DNA from: Chthoniobacterales bacterium
GTDB taxonomy: Bacteria > Verrucomicrobiota > Verrucomicrobiia > Chthoniobacterales > UBA10450
Length of the DNA stretch: 20,395 nt
Direction of reading: 5' to 3'
NCBI GenBank assembly: GCA_025980625.1
Contig: JAICXG010000019.1
Span: 1-20,395, forward strand
Made by a program: the position numbers and the translations under genes. The stretch's first letter is position 1, and each line of letters opens with the position of its first letter. Below the pieces are notes generated by a model. It was not told the DNA's origin. It searched no databases and saw only the letters and a program-made list of their open reading frames with translations. This document shows positions 6,692 to 14,546 of this stretch, one piece after another.

Positions 6692-7567
6692 TCAGATAGA
6701 TTTTAAGTCGGCCAGGATTTCGTGCATGTGACGAATCGGCAACGAATAGTGTCCCTCTCCTTCCACCATGCGCGCCGCGCAGTTTGGAATCCGCTTGCCT
6801 AACGAGTCGGCGAGCGTCCAGTGAAAACTGCGGTCCTTTTTCCCGTGCCAAAGACGAACCGGGACGGTGATCTCTTCGAGCGGAAATCCCCACGGCCGGG
6901 CGTAAATCTCCGCATCGACCAGCAGGCCTTCGGCCGAGGCGCGCCATGCTTGCCGCTGACTCTCAAAGCAAGCCTCGAACGCGGCGATATCGCGCAGGAC
7001 ATTGGCATCGCAGGGCTGAAGAAGCTTGAGCAACAACGGCCGAAAACGGAACGGCACTTTCATCGAAAGCAACGGCCGCACGGCGTGAAATGAGTAGCGC
7101 AACAACTCACGATGGCGCGGGTAGAAAAAGAGCAACCAGCGATAAAGGACAAGCAAGCCGCTGCGATTGTCGAGATCAGCCAGCGGCGGCGCGCCGCTTA
7201 CGACCGCGACCGCGCGCACGCGTTCCGACATGGCCCACGCAGCCGCGAGCGTGTAGGGCGCGCCGCCAGAAACGCCGAGGATACGAAAGTGATCGAAGTG
7301 CATTTTGTCGGCGAGTTCCGCCAAAAGCGGGGGCCAGTCGAGCAACTTGCGTTCGGGGTGCAGTGAAGAATTTCTGATCCCGGGTCGATCGGGCGAAATA
7401 ATACGAAGATTCAACTCGCGCGCTGCCGTATCGGTCAGTTCCGCCATTGTGCGCGAGCTTGGCCAGCCGTGGCAGAAGAAGACCGGCTCACCGGTCTTTG
7501 AGCCGTACTCCGAGACCGCGATGGTGCGATCGCTGGCGAGGGAGATCCGTGCGTAATCAGAACTCAT
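6692..7567 (-). CDS. Alpha/beta-hydrolase
   Basis: This is a cytoplasmic serine hydrolase of the alpha/beta fold, 291 residues from ATG 7567. The nucleophile elbow GVSGG at 98-102 has Ser100. The oxyanion motif is FFCHGWPSSR around residues 30-39. Asp245 in HGKKDRSF and His273 in GEGHYS complete a plausible triad. There is no signal peptide, and the substrate cannot be told from sequence. I prefer ATG 7567 because AGGG lies nine bases before it; a TTG at 7594 would add nine residues. The gene is divergent from the toxin-antitoxin pair. An exact TCGTTAGGC on its coding strand (6797-6805) encodes Ser-Leu-Gly with TTA. Confidence 0.87.
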   Translation of the reverse strand: MSSDYARISLASDRTIAVSEYGSKTGEPVFFCHGWPSSRTMAELTDTAARELNLRIISPDRPGIRNSSLHPERKLLDWPPLLAELADKMHFDHFRILGVSGGAPYTLAAAWAMSERVRAVAVVSGAPPLADLDNRSGLLVLYRWLLFFYPRHRELLRYSFHAVRPLLSMKVPFRFRPLLLKLLQPCDANVLRDIAAFEACFESQRQAWRASAEGLLVDAEIYARPWGFPLEEITVPVRLWHGKKDRSFHWTLADSLGKRIPNCAARMVEGEGHYSLPIRHMHEILADLKSI

Positions 7568-7597
7568 GCTTTCGGTCCCTGTAAATGATTCCAAAGA

Positions 7598-7631
7598 TTG
7601 ACAACCATTCTGGTGTCTTCATGGTGCCGCC
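7598..7631 (+). promoter_or_regulatory. Possible toxin-antitoxin promoter, perhaps leaderless
   Basis: A perfect -35 hexamer TTGACA is at 7598-7603. With a 16-bp spacer the -10 would be CATGGT (7620-7625), only 3 of 6 matches. Transcription would then start almost at the antitoxin ATG (7632), giving a leaderless message, consistent with no ribosome binding site there. Autorepression by the antitoxin at this site would be typical of the family but is not shown. Confidence 0.35.
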
Positions 7632-7877
7632 ATGCCGAACATCACTTTGAAAAACATCCCGCGCGATTTGCATCGCGCATTGAAGAGCCGGGCCAAGGCG
7701 CATCATCGCAGTCTAAACAAAGAAGTGATTGCCACCTTGCAAATTGCCACGAGCAACACGGCCCCGCTCGACGCGCAAAAACTGATCGCGGAAGCGCGCG
7801 AAATGCGCCGCAAATTCACACGTCAGGTCACGCCGGAGGAGATCCAAGCCTGGAAAATCGCAGGCCGTCGCAGGTGA
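7632..7877 (+). CDS. VapB/FitA-type ribbon-helix-helix antitoxin
   Basis: This 81-residue protein starts MPNITLKNIPRDLHRALKSR and continues AKAHHRSLNKEVIATLQ. That is a ribbon-helix-helix (Arc-like) DNA-binding domain of the FitA type: a beta strand at 2-7 followed by two helices that dimerise. The C-terminal tail (about residues 45-81), with PEEIQAWKIAGRRR, would wrap the toxin. Its TGA stop (7875-7877) overlaps the GTG start of the PIN toxin as GTGA, so the two are probably translated in a coupled way. The pair should repress its own promoter; this is known of the family, not seen here. Confidence 0.85.
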   Translation: MPNITLKNIPRDLHRALKSRAKAHHRSLNKEVIATLQIATSNTAPLDAQKLIAEAREMRRKFTRQVTPEEIQAWKIAGRRR

Positions 7878-8278
7878 TCGCCGTCGACACCCACATCCTC
7901 TGTTATTACTGGCTGCCGTCTCCCCGTTCCGCGCAGGCGGAGGCGCTGGCGCAACGCGACCCGGTATGGCTCGTCCCACCCCTCTGGCGCTCGGAGTTTC
8001 GCAACGCCCTCGCCGGCGCCGTTCGCCAACGCGTCATCATTATCGCCGACGCGATTGAATTGCTGCAGCGCGCGGAAAGGCAGCTTCGCCAGCACGAGCG
8101 CCAAGTTTCGTCGCGCACTGTGATGGATCTTGTCGCGGCTTCCTCCTGCACCGCCTACGACTGCGAATTTGTCGCCGTCGCGCGTGAACAGGGCGCGCCC
8201 CTCATCAGCGCCAATCGACAGATTCTGCGTGAGTTCCCGCATCTCGCGGTTTCCCTCGACGTTTTTCTCGCTTCCTGA
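7874..8278 (+). CDS. vapC: VapC-type PIN-domain toxin ribonuclease
   Basis: A 134-residue PIN-domain protein, the usual VapC length. Family toxins cut RNA in a Mg-dependent way until bound by the antitoxin. Expected acidic residues are present: Asp5 in IAVDTHI, Glu41 in RSEFRNAL and Asp96 in AYDCEFVAVA. The fourth position is Asn114 in ISANRQIL instead of Asp, a variation also found in other PIN toxins, so activity is still plausible. The start is GTG 7874, inside the GTGA overlap with the antitoxin. The frame is open further upstream, but that part runs over the antitoxin gene in another frame and is not PIN-like. Confidence 0.86.
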   Translation: MIAVDTHILCYYWLPSPRSAQAEALAQRDPVWLVPPLWRSEFRNALAGAVRQRVIIIADAIELLQRAERQLRQHERQVSSRTVMDLVAASSCTAYDCEFVAVAREQGAPLISANRQILREFPHLAVSLDVFLAS

Positions 8279-8341
8279 CTTCAGCCGATTGGACGCGGTA
8301 AAGCTGGCGCGGTAGTTTCTGCGGAATTTTCTCCAATACCG

Positions 8342-9589
8342 ATGCCGCAATTTTCCTATCGCGCGCGCAATGCCCAGGGCGGCCTGGTCGAAGGCGTGCT
8401 CAATGTGACCGATCGAGCCGTCGCCATCCGGCAGATCGAAGAACAAGACTGCGTCCCCATCCGCGTCGACGCGATCAACGCCACGCCACAGGCGCGCGAC
8501 GGCAAAGCGGCCGCGGCGACCACGCCGCCGGCACAGCAATTAAAAATTCCGCACGGGCAGTTGCTCATCTTCACGGAGCAGTTGGGTCATCTTTTGCAGG
8601 CCGGGATGACATTGGACGAGAGCCTCGGGGTCCTCGAAAAACGGCTGAAACATCCGCGCGTCCAGCAGATGACGAGCACCCTGCACCAGGCGCTGATCGA
8701 CGGGCGCAGCTTCTCGCAGGCGCTGCGCGATTTCCCGCGAATTTTTGCGCCGCTCTACGTCAACATGGTAGGCGCGGGCGAAGCGAGCGGCGCGTTGCCC
8801 GATATTCTCACTCGATTGGTGGACCATTTGATGCAGGAAAAAAACCTGCGCGACCGGGTGCAACAGGCGCTGATTTATCCCGCATTCCTGGCCGTGGCCG
8901 GCTCCGCCCTGATCGTGATTTTCATCACCTTCATGGTGCCGCAACTGACCAACTTCATGTCGGAGACGGGCGGAACGTTGCCGGTCGCGACCCGTCTGTT
9001 GCTCGGCATCCATCATCTTATCACCGGTTACTGGTGGCTTTTCATCCTCATCGCCATTGGGGTGATGGTGGCGTTCCGCGCCTTCGTCGCGAGCGAAGAG
9101 GGACGGCTGACGTGGGACCGATTTCGGCTTTTCATTCCGGGCTACGGGCGCGTCCGGCGGCACCAGTATTACGCGCAGTTTTCGCGAACGTTAGGCACGT
9201 TAATGGAGAACGGTATCCCGCTGCTCCGCGCGCTCGATCTCGTGACGGAAATCGCGGCGAACAAATATCTCGAAGCGAAATTACGCGATGTGCGCAAGGC
9301 GGTGATCGATGGCGCTAATCTCTCGAGCGCGCTCGCGCGCGAACAGCTCTTCCCAGATCTCTTCACCGACATGATGGCGGTGGGCGAGCAGACCGGCCAC
9401 TTCGCGCAGACGATGCAGACGATTGCAGATGTCTACGAGCGGGAGCTGGATCGCACGGTCAACATCATCTCGGCGCTGATCCCGCCGGTGATCATCGTGA
9501 TTATTGCGGTTATTGTCGGTTTTGTCGTCTACAGCATTCTCGATGCGGTCTTTACGATGACGCAAAGCTTGCAGTTGCGGCCGCACTAA
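8342..9589 (+). CDS. gspF: Type II secretion inner-membrane platform protein GspF
   Basis: GspF (PilC-like) is the polytopic inner-membrane platform of type II secretion and type IV pilus machines; it contacts the assembly ATPase and drives pseudopilus growth. The 415-residue length is typical. The N-terminal MPQFSYRARNAQGGLVEG block is standard. Two T2SSF repeats lie at about 76-199 and 278-400, each with an MVGAGExSG or MAVGEQTGH motif (142-150, 345-353). Membrane segments are at about 178-200, 226-247 and 374-401. It leads a plus-strand operon; the next start is 18 bp after its stop. No gspE or gspD lies upstream, where the toxin-antitoxin pair sits instead. A motif variant ACGTTAGGC at 9188 encodes Thr-Leu-Gly. 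Confidence 0.95.
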   Translation: MPQFSYRARNAQGGLVEGVLNVTDRAVAIRQIEEQDCVPIRVDAINATPQARDGKAAAATTPPAQQLKIPHGQLLIFTEQLGHLLQAGMTLDESLGVLEKRLKHPRVQQMTSTLHQALIDGRSFSQALRDFPRIFAPLYVNMVGAGEASGALPDILTRLVDHLMQEKNLRDRVQQALIYPAFLAVAGSALIVIFITFMVPQLTNFMSETGGTLPVATRLLLGIHHLITGYWWLFILIAIGVMVAFRAFVASEEGRLTWDRFRLFIPGYGRVRRHQYYAQFSRTLGTLMENGIPLLRALDLVTEIAANKYLEAKLRDVRKAVIDGANLSSALAREQLFPDLFTDMMAVGEQTGHFAQTMQTIADVYERELDRTVNIISALIPPVIIVIIAVIVGFVVYSILDAVFTMTQSLQLRPH

Positions 9590-9607
9590 TTTAATCTCGC
9601 CGGCGAA

Positions 9608-10681
9608 ATGGTTTTCCGCTCCGTCGCCTGCGCGCTCGTCGTTGCCTGCGCAGGCGTTTCCGTCTTTGCCCAGGAGGCGTTGCCGCCCGCAGGCACGCAG
9701 GTGCTTAAGCCGAGTCAGTCGGCAGCAGCCGCACCGGAGAGCGCCTGGTTGGATTTGCGCCAGAGCAGCGCGACCCATTCCAAAGTGCAGGAGGCGCCGC
9801 CGTGGGTAGAATCGGTCTCATTCGTTCCGGCAAAGAAGAACGGCGACGTGCTTTCGAAAAGTATTTTCCGCATGCGTCTGCGCCGGCCTAACGACAACTG
9901 CCAGATTCTTCTCTTCCGCCTCTTCTTCGACGATCTGCCTGGGGAGCAGCCGGAACTGGTCGCGTGGGATGAATCGGGCACGCAGGTCCTGCGCTCGGGC
10001 TCGTTAGGGCAGAAAAGCGGCCTCGCCACTTCTTCGAGCACGATCGTGCCGATGATCGGGGTGAGCGCGATCGACGTCGAGGTGCCCGGCAACGGCCGTT
10101 CCATCCGCGGCGCCTACCTCGACTGGATGAGGACGAGCCAGGTGATGCAGCCGATGCACGCCCAGCGCGAGAAATTACCGGCCGATCCTTTTGACGGCCC
10201 CGCGCCCTTGAAGTCGGATGAGAATGACGCGGAAGTTTTCGGGACGGTGACCGCACCGCTCACCGCCGAGGTGATTCCGATGGGCTCGAGCATGCAGAAC
10301 GGCGCCGCGTTTCGCTTTGGGCTCGAAGCCGAGCCGCTCATCGCCCTTCTCACCTTCGAAGTGGCGAGCCCGCAAATCGAGGCGGCGCCGGAAGTTTACG
10401 TCAATGGCGAAGACATTGGTGCCGCTTCACTTGTCCTGCCCGACCTGGCCGATCCGGGTTATCGCGGCCTTTCGCTTTCGCTCCTCGAGACGATGAAGTT
10501 CCAGTACACCGGCTGGATCCGGGCGCAGAAGATCGTCCCCGCCTCGCTGTTGAAGGCCGGGACGAATGATGTGATCATTCTGGCAGGCGCCGGAACTTCC
10601 GCCTCGGCAATCAGGGAAACGCAGATCCAGTTGAAATACCTCTGGGACAAATCCGATTACCTGCTCGAGCCATTGAAGTAA
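9608..10681 (+). CDS. Secreted protein of unknown function between gspF and gspG
   Basis: I do not recognise this 357-residue protein. It starts with a clear signal peptide (hydrophobic core VACALVVACAGVSVFA, likely cut after Ala21 before QEALPPAG). After that it looks beta-rich, with no membrane helix and few cysteines. Segments such as EVYVNGEDIGAASLVLPDLADPGY and LLKAGTNDVIILAGAG resemble jelly-roll, carbohydrate-binding-like domains where a ligand face follows 'VNG' and 'L..GTN.V.I' strands; this is only an impression. It sits with 18-bp gaps on both sides between gspF and gspG, so it is surely co-transcribed. It may be a periplasmic accessory or a cargo of the secretion machine. It carries an exact GCCTAACGA at 9886 (Pro-Asn) and the 8-mer TCGTTAGG at 10001 (Ser-Leu). 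Confidence 0.75.
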   Translation: MVFRSVACALVVACAGVSVFAQEALPPAGTQVLKPSQSAAAAPESAWLDLRQSSATHSKVQEAPPWVESVSFVPAKKNGDVLSKSIFRMRLRRPNDNCQILLFRLFFDDLPGEQPELVAWDESGTQVLRSGSLGQKSGLATSSSTIVPMIGVSAIDVEVPGNGRSIRGAYLDWMRTSQVMQPMHAQREKLPADPFDGPAPLKSDENDAEVFGTVTAPLTAEVIPMGSSMQNGAAFRFGLEAEPLIALLTFEVASPQIEAAPEVYVNGEDIGAASLVLPDLADPGYRGLSLSLLETMKFQYTGWIRAQKIVPASLLKAGTNDVIILAGAGTSASAIRETQIQLKYLWDKSDYLLEPLK

Positions 10682-10699
10682 CCCCGGCGCAATTGACCT

Positions 10700-11116
10700 A
10701 TGCGAATCAATCGACAAAGTGGCTTCACCCTGCTCGAGATCATGATCGTGGTGACGATCATCGCCTTGCTCATGGGCGCGGCGATATACAAGCTCGGCGG
10801 CAACGTCGAGTATGCCCGGCACAACCGGGTCGCGGCCGATGTGCAGAGCATCTCGACCCAGCTCAAGCTCTACGAGAGCATGAATGGCTTTTATCCCACG
10901 ACCGATCAGGGTCTCCAGGCGCTGGTTGTCCAGCCAAGCAGCGAGCCGCAGCCGCAGCGCTGGTATCAACTATTCAAGGAGATGCCAAAGGACCCGTGGA
11001 ATAACCCATATATCTACCGCAATCCCGGGCAAAAAAACCCCGCCGGCTATGATCTGTTTTCGGCCGGTCCGGATCGCAAACCGGATACGCCGGACGACGA
11101 CTGGGGCGGCTCCTAG
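10700..11116 (+). CDS. gspG: Type II secretion major pseudopilin GspG
   Basis: This 138-residue prepilin has the leader MRINRQSG cut before Phe9 (FTLLEIMIVVTIIALLMG), with Glu at mature position +5, as required for assembly. The C-terminal domain has the GspG hallmarks: FYPTTDQGLQAL, KDPWNNPYIYRNPG and YDLFSAGPDRKPDTPDD, where aspartates bind calcium in characterised members. It forms the shaft of the pseudopilus in the periplasm and must be processed by a prepilin peptidase not encoded here. It ends the plus-strand operon and faces the minus-strand secretion operon across 69 bp. Confidence 0.96.
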   Translation: MRINRQSGFTLLEIMIVVTIIALLMGAAIYKLGGNVEYARHNRVAADVQSISTQLKLYESMNGFYPTTDQGLQALVVQPSSEPQPQRWYQLFKEMPKDPWNNPYIYRNPGQKNPAGYDLFSAGPDRKPDTPDDDWGGS

Positions 11117-11185
11117 GAGCTTGGACCGGAAAGTTGCGGCGGGCGTTGCAAAGCGCCTAACGAATGCGCCTGACCAACGCCTCGT
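11117..11185. terminator. Convergent gap with inverted repeats, possible bidirectional terminator
   Basis: This gap separates two convergent operons. It holds an exact GCCTAACGA (11155-11163), flanked by GCGC on both sides (11153-11156 and 11166-11169). An imperfect hairpin follows, from CCTG with AACG to CGTT with CAGG (about 11169-11190), running into the end of the minus-strand gene. No T-runs are seen, so termination is inferred from position. Confidence 0.35.
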
Positions 11186-11854
11186 TCAGGGGGCGTCCAG
11201 GTCGGACTCGTCATCGTCCTTCTGCTGCGGCTGCTGGATATTAGGCCGCCGCTGCTGGATGTTAGGCTGCCGCTGCTGCTGGCGCCGAATCGTCCCGCGG
11301 GTGTGCGGTGGCGGCGTCGGGATGTGTGGCACGGGCATCGGGCGCTGGATCGGTGTTGGAATACCCGCATTGCGCTGCGGTGGGATGGGCGGACGCATCG
11401 GCACTTGCGGCGGCGGTTGCGCCACCGGCTGGGTGGGCAGCGCCTGGCTCAGCAGCGCTTCGTTGAAGGTGAGAGTCGCGAACTGGCCGTCCTTGCTGAT
11501 GGTCACTTTCGTTTCCCCGACCCGGTCCGACCACTCGATGTTGGAAACGGAGTAGCCGTCGATCGTTTCGCGGGTATTCAGGTATTCCTTCACGTTCTTG
11601 TCGACGGTGGAAGCGATCGTCACGTAGTCGCCCTCGGTCGAGTGTGCGGCATTGGCGACGTAGAGATTTTTTGCAAAATCCGGCGTCGCACCGACCGGTG
11701 CGCCGGCGCTGGCAATCGTAAAAGGCGAGCGTTTTACCATCGCCTCGTAGTGGGAAAAGGGCTCTCGCTTCGGTAAATCGTCTTTCGCCCAGGAGCTTGT
11801 CGTTAGGCAAAGGAATGGAGCGACGACAAGATAAAAGAGGGGATTCGGTTTCAT
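11186..11854 (-). CDS. Exported Pro/Gln-rich protein at the end of the gspHIJKLM operon
   Basis: A 222-residue protein with a signal peptide (PLFYLVVAPFLCLTTSSWA, likely cut near residue 23) and a globular part to about residue 140 containing NVKEYLNTRETIDGYSVSN and KVTISKDGQFATLTFNEALL. The tail from about residue 145 is very rich in Pro, Gln and Arg, with a small repeat PNIQQRRPNIQQ, and ends acidic (KDDDESDLDAP). Its ATG overlaps the gspM stop as ATGA, so it belongs to the operon. Position after the GspL/GspM pair is where GspN/GspC- or PilP-like periplasmic proteins often lie, but I see no HR or PDZ domain, so this is inference. The two PNIQQ repeats are read from GGATRTTAGGC repeats in the DNA (near 11217-11266). 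An exact motif copy (11800-11808) lies in the signal peptide. Confidence 0.7.
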   Translation of the reverse strand: MKPNPLFYLVVAPFLCLTTSSWAKDDLPKREPFSHYEAMVKRSPFTIASAGAPVGATPDFAKNLYVANAAHSTEGDYVTIASTVDKNVKEYLNTRETIDGYSVSNIEWSDRVGETKVTISKDGQFATLTFNEALLSQALPTQPVAQPPPQVPMRPPIPPQRNAGIPTPIQRPMPVPHIPTPPPHTRGTIRRQQQRQPNIQQRRPNIQQPQQKDDDESDLDAP

Positions 11855-12402
11855 GATTTCTTTCCGTTAGGCGCAAACCATTTCGCGATCTTGAAGCGCC
11901 CTTGCATGATTGTCGGGTCGCTCGCGTCGACCATCAAGTTGACGTTTTCAAACACAATAAAAGCGTCCGGCATCTGCGCATCGTAAAGCAAATGGACGAG
12001 CGGTTCCCAGCCGCTTTTGGTTTCGAAAGTGGCCGAGACCGAGGCGTGCGAGGGCGTTCTCTCGACCGGCCCGATCTGCGGGTTTTCGATCTGCACGTTA
12101 TAGCGGCCGGCGATTTCTTTCACAAAGGTGAGGAGGGAGGAAGCTTCGGCGGGATTGCTTGAACTCGGCTGGTGTTTTTTCAGCCAGTCGGCTCGTTTCT
12201 GCCACATCTTTTCCTCGGAGAGATAAACCTTCTGTTCTTCGCGCGTTGCACGCTCCTCAGCGTAAGCGGCGCGCGCCCCCGCGCTCATCCCGAGGATAGC
12301 GCTCCAGATAAAGATGTTGATGAGGACGAACAAAATCCCTGCCACGATCAGCGCGAGCAGGCGTTCGCGCTGATTCATTCGGGCGAGCCAGCGCGGTGTC
12401 AT
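11851..12402 (-). CDS. gspM: GspM/PilO-like type II secretion protein
   Basis: This 183-residue bitopic membrane protein has a short cytoplasmic start (MNQRERLLAL, typical of GspM), one membrane helix at about 14-37, a helical stretch rich in Glu and Arg, and a C-terminal periplasmic ferredoxin-like domain (about 85-180: LLTFVKEIAGRYNVQIENPQIG, then VHLLYDAQMPDAFIVFENVNLMV). This layout is that of GspM/PilO, which pairs with GspL/PilN in the inner-membrane platform. It overlaps both neighbours by 4 bp (ATGA), showing tight coupling. Sequence identity to classical GspM is probably low, so naming rests on layout and context. Confidence 0.78.
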   Translation of the reverse strand: MTPRWLARMNQRERLLALIVAGILFVLINIFIWSAILGMSAGARAAYAEERATREEQKVYLSEEKMWQKRADWLKKHQPSSSNPAEASSLLTFVKEIAGRYNVQIENPQIGPVERTPSHASVSATFETKSGWEPLVHLLYDAQMPDAFIVFENVNLMVDASDPTIMQGRFKIAKWFAPNGKKS

Positions 12403-13544
12403 TTGGTTTTCCCCTCGAGGCGAAACTGCGCGTGATCGTTAGGCAAAATCCGCGGCGTCCCGAGAGTGAAAGTAAAATCCTTCAGCCCGGGATTCTTCTT
12501 CACCTGCTCGCCAAATTGGTAGGCGAGCGCAGCCGAAGGCGCCTCGCCCTGAACCGAGATGTTGCGCGCCGATTGCTCGTAAACGGTGATGCGTACGTCG
12601 CGGTTCGGCAGGCTCTCGAAGAGATGGAGCAGCAGCTCGATCGGGTAATAGTGTGGGTCGATCGCGGGGGCGAGCGCTTTCCAATCCGCTTCCGTGCTCT
12701 TGATGAACTCGACCTTGGGCGCGTCGCGCGAGATCAGTTTTTGCAGATGGCCGACCTGGAAACGAATGACGCCAACATAGAGCGCGAAGAGCAAAAAGAG
12801 CCCGACATAAATTCCGCCGGCCCAAAGTGCGCGTCGACGCCATTCCCTTTGCCTAACGAATGCAGCGCGCTGTTTGCGCCATGCCTCCGGCGCGAGGTTG
12901 AGCTTCACCCTGGCCGGCGGCGCCTCCGTTCCCATCAGGTCGGGACGCTGGGCAAGGATGCGCTCAATGGCGTCGCGCAGCGGCAGACAATTCTCATCGA
13001 GCAGGATCTTGGGAAATGAAGTATCGATGCCCTGCAACTCCGCGCTTAAGGCCAGTTGCGGAAGGTCGCGTTGCAGCTCTGCTTCGTCAGCGGCATCAAG
13101 CGTGCGGGTGAAACTCAGTTTCCCATTCTCGCTGATGGCAGAGACAAGCTTTTCCCCTTCGCGATAAATAATAAGGGCGCGACCTTCGGCGGCATGCGAG
13201 GCCGCGCGCTGCGCCGCGTAAACCGTAACCTGGCGCGGAATGTGGCCACTGTGCAGGAGCGGACCGGCGATCTCGTTCAAGCGCGCGTTGTGCACCGCGA
13301 CCGAGGAGACGACGCTTTCTTTCTCCCCTTTTTCGATCAGCTCGTAGTCGCTCGTCACTTCCTCGGGCGGATAGGGAAAGGCTTTCTCGACCTGCAACCG
13401 CACCATCCCTTCGAAATCTCCCAGGTCGGTCGTGGGCAAACGCAAGCGTTGCGCGATCACGGCATTCACCGGGAGCGCGAGCACAATGTCGTCTCCGGTG
13501 CGGAGCAAACCGGCGGCCTCTTTCAGATCGGCTACATTGCGCAC
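12399..13544 (-). CDS. gspL: GspL-like type II secretion protein (PilM-PilN fusion layout)
   Basis: A 381-residue protein as read from GTG 13544. The N-terminal about 200 residues are actin/PilM-like (VLALPVNAVIAQRLRLPTTD, FEGMVRLQVEKAFPYPPEEV). One membrane helix is at about 240-262, followed by a PilN-like periplasmic domain (VRITVYEQSARNISVQGEAPS). This is the layout of GspL, which holds the ATPase GspE at the inner membrane and binds GspM. The start is doubtful. The frame stays open and protein-like for 37 more codons upstream (to 13655, including VYIAPSGHGWNLVRARGD), overlapping the end of gspK, but no ATG, GTG or TTG lies there. The true start may be a rare codon such as ATC or ATA. Exact motif copies lie at 12436 (Pro-Asn) and 12851 (Val-Arg). 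Confidence 0.82.
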   Translation of the reverse strand: MRNVADLKEAAGLLRTGDDIVLALPVNAVIAQRLRLPTTDLGDFEGMVRLQVEKAFPYPPEEVTSDYELIEKGEKESVVSSVAVHNARLNEIAGPLLHSGHIPRQVTVYAAQRAASHAAEGRALIIYREGEKLVSAISENGKLSFTRTLDAADEAELQRDLPQLALSAELQGIDTSFPKILLDENCLPLRDAIERILAQRPDLMGTEAPPARVKLNLAPEAWRKQRAAFVRQREWRRRALWAGGIYVGLFLLFALYVGVIRFQVGHLQKLISRDAPKVEFIKSTEADWKALAPAIDPHYYPIELLLHLFESLPNRDVRITVYEQSARNISVQGEAPSAALAYQFGEQVKKNPGLKDFTFTLGTPRILPNDHAQFRLEGKTK

Positions 13545-13635
13545 GTCCCAGCTGCCATTGTCGCCACGCGCGCGGACCAGATTCCAACCGTGGCCGGAGG
13601 GCGCTATATAAACGGGAGCAGATGCGGGTTCGATA

Positions 13636-14544
13636 TCAGAATTCCTTCCAACGAATCATCTGAGGCGTGCCGGTGACCTTGCGAACAATCATTTGGACCG
13701 TGCGCGTCACGTCGCCGGATTTGCCGACGCTTACGACGCGCATCACCGGATCTCTAAATCCGATCAGCCCAGAAAGCTGCGCAAATTGATCTGGAGTGAA
13801 TCCAATCGCAAGTCGAACCTCGTCAAGCGATTGAAATTTCGGATCGTCTTCGGTCCCGTCGATTCCGTCCGCCCCGCGGCGGTACTCAAGGAAGCGATCG
13901 ACAATCTGCTCGTTGAAACCGGGCAGCGAAAGCAGGACGTCTCGCGAGGCCCAGGCCAGGTCGATCGGGCCGCTGCTGAAGAGGGTGAAGTCCTGATCCC
14001 AATCTTTTTGCGCGGTGAATTTCTCCCACCCTTGCACCTGTTTCAGTTCCTCGATGCGCTGGAGCGGCGCATTCTTCGGCTGGTAACCCGGGCCGGCTTC
14101 CGCGCCGTTGAGCCGAGGGAGATCATCGGGGTCCACAAAATCGAGCAGGCAATCCATCATGTGGTCGCGTTCATTAATGTCGATGCCTTTGTTTTCGAGA
14201 TATTTCTTAAGGATTTCGAGGCGCGCCGGGTTTTCCGCCGCCAGGATCCAAGAGAGGTTGAGCCGCCCGCCTTCACCTGTCATGTGCGCCTCGAAGGCCT
14301 GGTTTTTGCCTAACGAACCGTGGAGATGTGGCGAACCGGCCTGCACCTCCGGCGCGAGCGCGACTTCCGCGCCCGAGGAAGCCATCGCTTCGGCTTCGAG
14401 CACGCGACTGGAATTGCCGGCCAGATCGAGCCGCGAATTGATATCGACCGCCCATGCAATGACCATGGCACTGAGCAGGAAAAGCGCCCAGAGTGCGAGC
14501 AGGATGGCCGCACCGCGGCGGGCGTGTTCAGCAGCGCGTTTCAT
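13636..14544 (-). CDS. gspK: Type II secretion minor pseudopilin GspK
   Basis: GspK is the large minor pseudopilin at the pseudopilus tip, forming a complex with GspI and GspJ. The 302-residue length, prepilin-like start MKRAAEHARRG then AAILLALWALFLLSAMVIAW, and lack of Glu at +5 all fit GspK. Downstream it has GGRLNLSWILA and CLLDFVDPDDLPRLNGAE, a GspK-family block with a calcium-like acidic cluster, then SLDEVRLAIGFTPDQFAQLSGLI, an SAM-like helical domain. I chose ATG 14544, 2 bp after the gspJ stop; a longer open frame to 14733 would overlap gspJ and is not prepilin-like. An exact motif copy (14308-14316) encodes Ser-Leu-Gly with TTA. Confidence 0.9.
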   Translation of the reverse strand: MKRAAEHARRGAAILLALWALFLLSAMVIAWAVDINSRLDLAGNSSRVLEAEAMASSGAEVALAPEVQAGSPHLHGSLGKNQAFEAHMTGEGGRLNLSWILAAENPARLEILKKYLENKGIDINERDHMMDCLLDFVDPDDLPRLNGAEAGPGYQPKNAPLQRIEELKQVQGWEKFTAQKDWDQDFTLFSSGPIDLAWASRDVLLSLPGFNEQIVDRFLEYRRGADGIDGTEDDPKFQSLDEVRLAIGFTPDQFAQLSGLIGFRDPVMRVVSVGKSGDVTRTVQMIVRKVTGTPQMIRWKEF

Positions 14545-14546
14545 CC

